DNA from: Steroidobacteraceae bacterium
GTDB lineage: Bacteria; Pseudomonadota; Gammaproteobacteria; Steroidobacterales; Steroidobacteraceae
Direction: 5' to 3'
Length of the DNA stretch: 5,054 nucleotides
Assembly (NCBI GenBank): GCA_013044085.1
Contig: JABEVI010000027.1
Span: 1-5,054 of the forward strand
Numbering within the stretch: position 1 is the stretch's first letter; every line of letters begins with the position of its first letter. The translations under genes were made by a program, and so were the position numbers. The notes beneath the pieces are model-generated. The model was not told the origin of the DNA, ran no database searches, and saw only the letters and a program-made list of their open reading frames with translations. Below, one piece after another: positions 1 to 5,054 of this stretch.

Positions 1-935
1 ACGAGGTCCCGGCAACCCGGGATGTCGGTCGCGATACAGGCAATGCCTGCACCCATCGCTTCCATCAAACACCGGGGAATCCCTTCGAGAGAAGACGGTA
101 GCACGAAGACATCGAAGCCGCGCAGCAGCGCGATGCGATCTTCGCGGTATCCGAGAAAGGCGACCCGGTCGGCCTCGCCGAGATCGGCCGCCAGGCGCTC
201 GAACTCACCGCGTTGCGGTCCCTCGCCGATCACGCACAACCGCTTGCCGGGAACCTCGAGGCGCCGGAACGCCCGCAACAAGGTATCGACCCGCTTGCGG
301 CTGATCAATTGGCCGATGTATCCGATGACGAACCCGCCCTCGGCCCGCCATCTGCGCAGGGGTTCAGGAATTTCCGTCTCGACATCGATCTCGGACAGAT
401 CCACCCCGTTCAGGATCAGGTGCAACTTCCGGCGCATCCCGACCCGGGACGCCAGTCCCTGGTAGAGCTCCGCCGACAGCGGCACCACGGCATCCATTGT
501 CCGGAAGCACAGTCGATCGAGCGCCTCGTAGAGTTGCAACTTCGCACCCGCATCGACGCTCCAGCCGTGCGGAGTGGACACCGTCAAACATCCTGTGCCG
601 AGGGTTGCGAGGCGGCCGATCAGATCGGTCTTGTAGCCGTGTGTGTGCAGGATGTCGATGCGCTGTTCGCGCACGTATCGGCGCAACTCGCCGACCGCCG
701 ACCAGCTGAGCCGCCCCGGGGATTCGAACGTCTTTGTCGGCAGGCCCATGTCCGCGGCCCGAACGCACAACGGCGCCTCCTCGCCCGGCACATCCTGGAC
801 CACGCCGACCCAGGAGCGCACCTGCCGGGCGGGCAAATGCTTCACGAGCGCGAGGATCCAGCGCTCCGCGCCGTAAAGGCCCGTCGGGCTGCCCAGATGC
901 AGCACCCGGATGCTCTCCCGCTCAGAGGCTGGCAT
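1..935 (-). CDS. GT4-family glycosyltransferase (partial, C-terminus beyond window edge)
   Basis: This is a GT-B fold retaining glycosyltransferase of the GT4 type. It is expected to act at the cytoplasmic face of the membrane, moving a sugar from a nucleotide donor to a growing lipid-linked glycan; donor and acceptor cannot be read. About 311 residues are visible. The N-terminal acceptor domain starts IRVLHLGSPTGLYGAERW (residues 9-26), followed by HTHGYKTD (97-104) and STPHGWS around His123. The donor domain has NGVDL (176-180), GQLISRKRVD (208-217, with Lys214 in the usual phosphate-contacting position), a VIGEGP motif, and the EX7E motif EGIPRCLME with Glu284 and Glu292. The frame stays open to base 1, so roughly the last 50-80 residues of a typical family member are missing. 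The ATG at 935 lies inside the end of the upstream amidotransferase gene (14-base overlap), with GGAG about 11 bases before it, which suggests translational coupling. Family assignment is secure; specificity is unknown. Confidence 0.93.
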   Translation of the reverse strand, partial: MPASERESIRVLHLGSPTGLYGAERWILALVKHLPARQVRSWVGVVQDVPGEEAPLCVRAADMGLPTKTFESPGRLSWSAVGELRRYVREQRIDILHTHGYKTDLIGRLATLGTGCLTVSTPHGWSVDAGAKLQLYEALDRLCFRTMDAVVPLSAELYQGLASRVGMRRKLHLILNGVDLSEIDVETEIPEPLRRWRAEGGFVIGYIGQLISRKRVDTLLRAFRRLEVPGKRLCVIGEGPQRGEFERLAADLGEADRVAFLGYREDRIALLRGFDVFVLPSSLEGIPRCLMEAMGAGIACIATDIPGCRDL

Positions 936-2829
936 GGCCCCGGACTCCGTAGTGATGTTCCCATAGACCGAGCATCATCAGACCCCATAAGAACACATGA
1001 TGGTCTCTGGCACCGCTCTGATGTTCCCGCCACAAGCGCATCAGCGCCCCTCGATCGAGTACTTGCCCGATCAATCCCTGCTCATCGAACAGAATCGGTT
1101 GTGCGATCTCCTTCAGCTCACCGCGCAACCAACGCGCCGCCGGCACCGAGAAGCCGCGCTTCGGCAGTTTCTGGATGTCCTCCGGCAGCCGCCGTTTCGC
1201 GATCTCGCGCAGGATTACCTTGCCGCGATTCGCCCGCATTTTCAGCGACGCGGGCAGACGCGCCGCGAATTCGAGCACTCGGTGATCGAGAAGCGGTGCC
1301 CGCACCTCGAGCGAATGCGCCATGCTCATCCGGTCGACCTTCACGAGGACATCGTCGGTCATGTAGAAATTAAGGTCCGTGTACTGACTGCGTGCCAACG
1401 CGTCCGGCGCATCGTTGTGCGCATAGTACGGAGCCATCGTCTCCATGGGGGTGAATCCGCGCAAACGTTCCAGAAAGCCGGCCGTATAGACCCGCTCCCG
1501 GACGTCGGGCCGCAGCCACAAAAGGTCCCGATAGAACGCCTCGGCATCGCCGAGTGCGAGGTTCTCGAGAATGCTCTTCAGACGCAGCGCTCGTGGCAGC
1601 TTCGCGGACCCCGGCCAGAGAGCACCGAGCGCGCCGAAGAAGGGTCCCCGAAACGCGGCCGGCAACGCCTGGCGGATTCTCGATTCCAGCACATGCGGGC
1701 CATAGCGAAACGTATAGCCGCCGAAGCCCTCGTCGCCGCCGTCGCCGGAGATCGCCACGGTCACCGAGCGGCGCGCCATCTCGCACACGTACCAGGTCGG
1801 CACCGCGCTCGAATCGGCGACGGGCTCGTCGAAATGCCAGGCGATTCGATCGATCACCTCCACCGCCCGGGGCGTGACGACGAATTCGTGGTGCTCGGCA
1901 CCGGCGTGCGCCGCGATGCGGCTCGCGATCGGCAACTCGCTCGCCTCGCGCTCGCCGAAGCCGATCGAGTGCGTGATCACGGGACGGTTCATGAGACGCG
2001 CCATCGACGTCACCATCAGCGAGGAATCGATGCCTCCGGACAGGAACGCGCCGAGCGGCACCTCGCTCATCAGGCGGCATTTGACCGCCTCATCGAGCAG
2101 CGCCTCGAGCTCCTCGCTGGCCTCGCCGAGCGGACGCTCGATCGGATCGGCGAAACTGAGGCGCCAATATCGTCGCTCTTCTTGCCCCTCGGCGCCCACC
2201 ACCAGGGTGTGCGCGGCCCGCAGTTTGCGCACCCCGGCATACAGAGTTCGCGGCGCCGGCACGTAGCCGAAGCTCAAGTAACAGTCGAGGGCTTGCGGAT
2301 CGACCGCCGTAGGGCACAACTCACCGGCCCGCAGGGCCTTGAGCTCCGAGGCAAAGGAGACGAGCGCACCGTCGCGCCAGTAGTACAAGGGCTTCTCACC
2401 GGTTCGATCGCGTGCGAGCACGAGCCGTCGCGCGCGCGCGTCCCAGATCGCATAGGCGAACATGCCATTCAGGCGCTCGACGCAGCGCTCGCCCCATTGC
2501 AGATGGCCGCGCAGGATCACTTCGGTGTCCGACTGAGTTCGAAACGCGTGGCCGTGCGCCTCGAGGTCCGCGCGCACCTCGAGATAATTGTAAATCTCGC
2601 CGTTGAAGACGATTTGTACCTGCCCGTCGGCGGTCCCCATCGGCTGCTGTCCGCTCGCCAGATCGATGATCGCCAGACGGCGGTGTCCGAGCGCGGCATG
2701 CGCATCGACGAACACCCCCTCGGCATCCGGTCCGCGATGCACGATCGCGTCGCACATGCGCTTGACGCGCATGGCGGCCTCATCGCGCCGATGACCGTCG
2801 AAGCTCACGAATCCGGCGATCCCGCACAT
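922..2829 (-). CDS. asnB: AsnB-type glutamine-dependent amidotransferase (asparagine synthase family)
   Basis: This 635-residue protein has the two-domain AsnB architecture. The N-terminal class II glutaminase domain has Cys2 as nucleophile (MCGIAG), HRGPD (31-35), GHRRLAIIDL with Arg51, NGEIYN (76-81) and SDTE with Asp101, the expected glutamine-binding set. The C-terminal synthetase domain has the ATP PP-loop SGGIDSS (264-270), DEPVADSSAVPT (334-345), SGDGGDEGFGGY (361-372) and a late KVDRMSMAHSLEVRAPLLDHR block. All catalytic residues I can check are present, so it should hydrolyse glutamine and amidate an AMP-activated carboxylate. In a glycan cluster the acceptor is more likely a sugar acid or related carboxylate than free aspartate; this is inference. 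The start is fixed by Cys2, which must become N-terminal. GGAG sits 8 bases before the ATG, and the upstream stop is 5 bases away. KLRAAH replaces the commoner KLPPGH (202-207), and DEGFGGY the commoner DELFGGY. The name asnB reflects family, not proven function. Confidence 0.93.
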   Translation of the reverse strand: MCGIAGFVSFDGHRRDEAAMRVKRMCDAIVHRGPDAEGVFVDAHAALGHRRLAIIDLASGQQPMGTADGQVQIVFNGEIYNYLEVRADLEAHGHAFRTQSDTEVILRGHLQWGERCVERLNGMFAYAIWDARARRLVLARDRTGEKPLYYWRDGALVSFASELKALRAGELCPTAVDPQALDCYLSFGYVPAPRTLYAGVRKLRAAHTLVVGAEGQEERRYWRLSFADPIERPLGEASEELEALLDEAVKCRLMSEVPLGAFLSGGIDSSLMVTSMARLMNRPVITHSIGFGEREASELPIASRIAAHAGAEHHEFVVTPRAVEVIDRIAWHFDEPVADSSAVPTWYVCEMARRSVTVAISGDGGDEGFGGYTFRYGPHVLESRIRQALPAAFRGPFFGALGALWPGSAKLPRALRLKSILENLALGDAEAFYRDLLWLRPDVRERVYTAGFLERLRGFTPMETMAPYYAHNDAPDALARSQYTDLNFYMTDDVLVKVDRMSMAHSLEVRAPLLDHRVLEFAARLPASLKMRANRGKVILREIAKRRLPEDIQKLPKRGFSVPAARWLRGELKEIAQPILFDEQGLIGQVLDRGALMRLWREHQSGARDHHVFLWGLMMLGLWEHHYGVRGHASL

Positions 2830-2834
2830 CGACC

Positions 2835-3434
2835 CTACTCCGTTGTTCGAATGATCCGCGCCGGATTGCCGCCGATCAGGCAATGATTCGGCATCGCCTT
2901 AGTGACGATCGCGCCCGCGCAAACGATGCACTCGCTGCCGACGTCCGCGACGAGGATGGCGCCCTCGCCGACCCAGGTCCGGGAGCCGACCGAGACGGCG
3001 TCGAATCGGGTCGTCGCCGCCAGACGTCCGCCTTCATCCAGATGCTGCCGCTTGCCGCTCGGAATGCTGACCCGGCTGCCGATCATGGTCTCATCGCCGA
3101 TGCGCGCGTGGCCGATCACACAATACGCCCCCATCGACACCCGCGCGCCGATGAATGCGCCGCGGTGCGTAAAAAGACTGCCGAATCCGATATGCGTCTC
3201 CCACGAGCATCTCTCGAGGGTGCCGAAGTAGAACGCGCCCCGCAGCCAACGCCCGGGAAAGCCCGGCACGACCGCCAGACACTGGCTGCACAACAGGAAT
3301 ATCGCCTCGCCCCGGGTCGAACGCTTCTCGAGCCAACTGGCCAGGATCATCGGCAGCGCCGCGCCGAGCGCGATCGCGAACAGCAGCGCCTTGATCAGGC
3401 GTCGGCAGCGGCCGAATGCGCCGGTGGCGCTCAT
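2835..3434 (-). CDS. Membrane-anchored hexapeptide-repeat O-acyltransferase
   Basis: This 199-residue protein belongs to the left-handed beta-helix (LbH, hexapeptide) acyltransferase superfamily, WcaF/CysE-like, and probably O-acetylates a sugar of the polysaccharide using acetyl-CoA. Residues 12-33 form a hydrophobic segment (RLIKALLFAIALGAALPMIL) that fits a single membrane anchor or re-entrant helix. Imperfect hexapeptide turns follow from about 80 to 125 (FIGARVSMGAYCVIGHARIGDETMIGSRVSI) and again from 147 to 177 (VSVGSRTWVGEGAILVADVG). The loop between them carries SGKRQH, where His131 is the best candidate catalytic base. The end GGNPARIIR (188-196) is the usual coenzyme-A-side closing motif. 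The ATG at 3434 shares one base with the TGA of the upstream glycosyltransferase (TGATG), and a GGGAG lies about 10 bases before it. The frame is open further upstream, but an extended start would lie deep in the neighbour and give an Arg-rich, low-quality sequence. Acyl group and target sugar are unknown. Confidence 0.9.
   Translation of the reverse strand: MSATGAFGRCRRLIKALLFAIALGAALPMILASWLEKRSTRGEAIFLLCSQCLAVVPGFPGRWLRGAFYFGTLERCSWETHIGFGSLFTHRGAFIGARVSMGAYCVIGHARIGDETMIGSRVSIPSGKRQHLDEGGRLAATTRFDAVSVGSRTWVGEGAILVADVGSECIVCAGAIVTKAMPNHCLIGGNPARIIRTTE
2838..2841 (-). promoter_or_regulatory. Ribosome binding site deciding the amidotransferase start
   Basis: Read on the minus strand, GGAG lies 8 bases before the ATG at 2829, inside the last codons of the acyltransferase gene. 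It supports the Cys2 start over the in-frame ATG 54 bases further upstream, which would bury the catalytic cysteine at position 20. Confidence 0.65.
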
Positions 3435-4576
3435 CACCTGCACGCTCCCAGCAAGGCGCGATAGACACCACGGTAATTCTCGATCATGCGCTCGAACGTA
3501 TATCGCTCCTCGAAACGCCGCTGCGCGGCGACGGCGAAGCGTTCGCGCCGCGAAGGCTCGCCACTCGCGTCGAGAAGCGCGGCCGCGAGCGCCGGTGCAT
3601 CGTCGCAAGGTACCACCCACCCCGTCTCGCCGGCGACCACGATCTCCGGATTGCCGCCGACCGCGCTGACCGCAACCGGTGTGCCCGCGGCCATCGCCTC
3701 GAGAAGCGCCATCGAGGTCCCTTCGCTCCAACTCGAGAGCACGAACAGATCCAGGCACTGGATCAGTCGGCGCGCATCCTGCCGAAAACCGGTGAGACGA
3801 ACCCGATCCCCGAGCCCAAGCCGCTCGATCAACGCCTGGATCGTCGCCCGCTCCGGCCCGTCGCCGACCAGCAGACCACGCAGGCGCGCCTGTTGTCCGG
3901 CCGCCGTGTTCAGAGCATGCACCAGCATCGGCAGATTCTTGATCGCATCGAAGCGCCCCACCGTGCCGACCACGAAGTCCGTTGCATCGAAACCGAGTTC
4001 GCCGCGCATCGCTTGCCGGTGCGCCGGCGCAAGCGTCGGCTCGACGGCGACGCCGTTGTAGATGACCTCGATCGACCGCCGATCCAGCCCCTCGTAACGC
4101 TCGAGCCTAAGCCGGATGTCCTCGCAGACCGCAACCACGCGTCGTGTCAGCCGCTTGATGAGCCATCGGTTGACCCAGCGGCGCCGCGCTCGATCGACCT
4201 CCGGGAAAAAGCGTCCGTGTTCCTCGAAGAGCAACGGCGCCCGTCGGCAGAGGATCCGGGACAAGGCCGCGTAAAACCAAGCCGTGCATTGATGGGCGTG
4301 AATGAGGCGCACGTCCAGCCGCCGGAACAGGCGGGCAAGCTCGAGCGACAGGCGCAGATCGAGGCCGGGTTGACGCCACAGCCCATAGACCGGGATGCCA
4401 CGCTCACGCAGGCTCCCGGCCCAAAGCCCCGGTTCGTCGAGACAAAACACCAGCACGCGAAACTCCGCCGCGAACGCGAGGCTCATCTCCACCACCAACT
4501 TCTCGGTGCCGCCGGGTTGCAGCGAATTGACCACGTACGCGAGCGCGGGTCGGTGCATGGGCGGCTCGCGGCTCAC
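3434..4576 (-). CDS. GT4-family glycosyltransferase
   Basis: This is a complete 380-residue GT-B fold glycosyltransferase of the GT4 type, probably cytoplasmic and membrane-associated, adding one sugar to a lipid-linked exopolysaccharide or O-antigen unit. The acceptor domain begins LAYVVNSLQPGGTEKLV, with the glycine-rich loop PGGTEK at 21-26; HAHQCT (93-98) and EEHGRFFPE (118-126) follow in the usual places. The donor domain contains NGV (174-176), GTVGRFDAIKNL with Arg208 and Lys213, LLVGDGPE (235-242), and the EX7E motif EGTSMALLE with Glu285 and Glu293, then AGTPV and GGNPEIV. The predicted start is GTG at 4576, overlapping the upstream TGA by four bases (GTGA), a common coupling arrangement. 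An in-frame ATG at 4558, giving a protein six residues shorter, fits family N-termini equally well; neither has a strong Shine-Dalgarno sequence. Length is normal for the family. Donor and acceptor specificity cannot be inferred. Confidence 0.93.
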   Translation of the reverse strand: MSREPPMHRPALAYVVNSLQPGGTEKLVVEMSLAFAAEFRVLVFCLDEPGLWAGSLRERGIPVYGLWRQPGLDLRLSLELARLFRRLDVRLIHAHQCTAWFYAALSRILCRRAPLLFEEHGRFFPEVDRARRRWVNRWLIKRLTRRVVAVCEDIRLRLERYEGLDRRSIEVIYNGVAVEPTLAPAHRQAMRGELGFDATDFVVGTVGRFDAIKNLPMLVHALNTAAGQQARLRGLLVGDGPERATIQALIERLGLGDRVRLTGFRQDARRLIQCLDLFVLSSWSEGTSMALLEAMAAGTPVAVSAVGGNPEIVVAGETGWVVPCDDAPALAAALLDASGEPSRRERFAVAAQRRFEERYTFERMIENYRGVYRALLGACR

Positions 4577-5054
4577 AGGCGCGACGGCCGCGTGTAGTAC
4601 CGGCGCCAGCCGAGCCTTTCGAGGCCGGCACGCCCGACCTTCGCGGCCAAGCGCCGGATCCGCTCAGGCAGCGCGCGCCGCCAGCGACGCTTCTGCGGCT
4701 CGAACGGGCTCGCGGGGGCGAAGCTATAGGCCAGGGCCGCCTCGACCCGATCATCGTCCCGATGGGTCTGGTAATAGCCGTGGACATGCCCGTACACGCA
4801 AAGAATCACCAGCGGGCGCGTCAGGTAAGCGCTCGTGAAGCTCAGCACATCCGCGAGGCTGCGCTCGAAGAAGAACGCCGCGCGCTCGCGCAAGGCGGGC
4901 CGCTCCGCAGGCGGCGCAAACTGCGCCGCCAGATGCAGCACATGGCACTTGCGGATATCCTGCGCGGGCCAGGTCTCCGTCGGCAGTTCCACCTTGTACA
5001 GCACATCCTTGTACGGCACCTCGTGCACCCGCATCCAGCGCGCATAGTGCAGCA
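4573..5054 (-). CDS. Unrecognised protein of the polysaccharide cluster (partial, N-terminus beyond window edge)
   Basis: Only the C-terminal 159 residues and the TGA stop are visible; the frame is open to the window edge. The first in-window ATG (5034) is probably internal, since coding-like sequence (LHYARW) precedes it. I do not recognise the family. Counting from that Met, there is a conserved-looking block ELPTETWPAQDIRKCHVLHLAA (17-37), an Arg/Glu-rich helix (44-63), and a hydrophobic aromatic stretch TRPLVILCVYGHVHGYYQTH (72-91) that is short and His-containing for a membrane span. The strongly basic tail (115-153) has about 15 Arg/Lys against 2 Glu and could form an amphipathic, membrane-contacting helix. 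The helical character and the Trp/Gln/Asp/Arg/Lys pattern would suit the end of an all-alpha toroid carbohydrate enzyme, but this is speculation. It is joined to the downstream glycosyltransferase by a GTGA overlap, so a role in the same glycan pathway is likely. That it is a real gene is well supported; its function is not. Confidence 0.78.
   Translation of the reverse strand, partial: LHYARWMRVHEVPYKDVLYKVELPTETWPAQDIRKCHVLHLAAQFAPPAERPALRERAAFFFERSLADVLSFTSAYLTRPLVILCVYGHVHGYYQTHRDDDRVEAALAYSFAPASPFEPQKRRWRRALPERIRRLAAKVGRAGLERLGWRRYYTRPSRL

Noticed and set aside
213..1373. Plus-strand open frame of 386 codons crossing the second glycosyltransferase and the end of the amidotransferase gene
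   Set aside because: It spans two well-supported minus-strand genes and shows no family signature.
2427..2440. Alternating CG run that could be a slippage site or simple repeat
   Set aside because: It is short and in frame within the amidotransferase, encoding Ala/Arg residues (DARARR) between conserved motifs; the reading frame is intact on both sides.
2830..2883. 18-residue N-terminal extension of the amidotransferase to an ATG at 2883
   Set aside because: The class II glutaminase nucleophile must be the residue after the initiator Met; only the start at 2829 places Cys at position 2. A Shine-Dalgarno sequence also precedes 2829.
997..2886. Plus-strand open frame of 629 codons antisense to the amidotransferase gene
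   Set aside because: The translation is rich in Arg, His and Gln with no recognisable motifs, and mirrors a clearly functional AsnB-type gene. Long antisense open frames are expected in G+C-rich coding DNA.
3435..3758. N-terminal extension of the acyltransferase to a start at 3758
   Set aside because: It would overlap the upstream glycosyltransferase by more than 300 bases and adds an Arg/Gly-rich, motif-free segment. The ATG at 3434 gives a normal family length and a TGATG junction.
3416..4597. Plus-strand open frame of 393 codons antisense to the first glycosyltransferase gene
   Set aside because: It has no domain motifs and a low-quality Arg/Pro-rich composition; the minus strand holds a complete GT4 enzyme with all its motifs.
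1..5054. Search for CRISPR arrays, tRNA or rRNA genes, insertion sequence ends, promoters and terminators
   Set aside because: No spaced direct repeats, RNA-gene hallmarks, transposase sequence or hairpin followed by a T-run was seen by eye; coding sequence fills the window almost completely.

Overview
The window is a G+C-rich stretch of bacterial chromosome in which every supported gene lies on the minus strand, so transcription runs from high to low coordinates. It is packed with surface-polysaccharide genes and has no non-coding gap longer than 5 bases. The codon bias, with mostly G or C in third positions, and the gene types suggest a high-G+C proteobacterium. I cannot name a genus from this alone.

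Layout in transcription order: (1) 5054-4573, the C-terminal 159 residues of a protein I do not recognise, cut by the window edge. (2) 4576-3434, a complete GT4-type glycosyltransferase. (3) 3434-2835, a small membrane-anchored left-handed beta-helix (hexapeptide-repeat) O-acyltransferase. (4) 2829-922, a complete AsnB-type glutamine-dependent amidotransferase of the asparagine synthase family. (5) 935-1, a second GT4 glycosyltransferase whose last part runs off the window.

The junctions are tight: a 4-base GTGA overlap, a 1-base TGATG overlap, a 5-base gap and a 14-base overlap. This is the signature of a single translationally coupled operon. I see no promoter, terminator, RNA gene, mobile element or CRISPR array; both operon ends lie outside the window.

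Together the genes read as part of an exopolysaccharide, capsule or O-antigen assembly cluster. The two GT4 enzymes would add sugars to a lipid-linked repeat unit. The hexapeptide protein would O-acylate it. The AsnB-like enzyme would probably amidate a sugar acid or other glycan carboxylate rather than make asparagine. AsnB-type amidotransferases flanked by GT4 enzymes and a hexapeptide acyltransferase are common in exosortase/PEP-CTERM-type EPS loci, but no exosortase is visible here, so that link is only a hypothesis. The least explained item is the unrecognised protein at the high-coordinate end.
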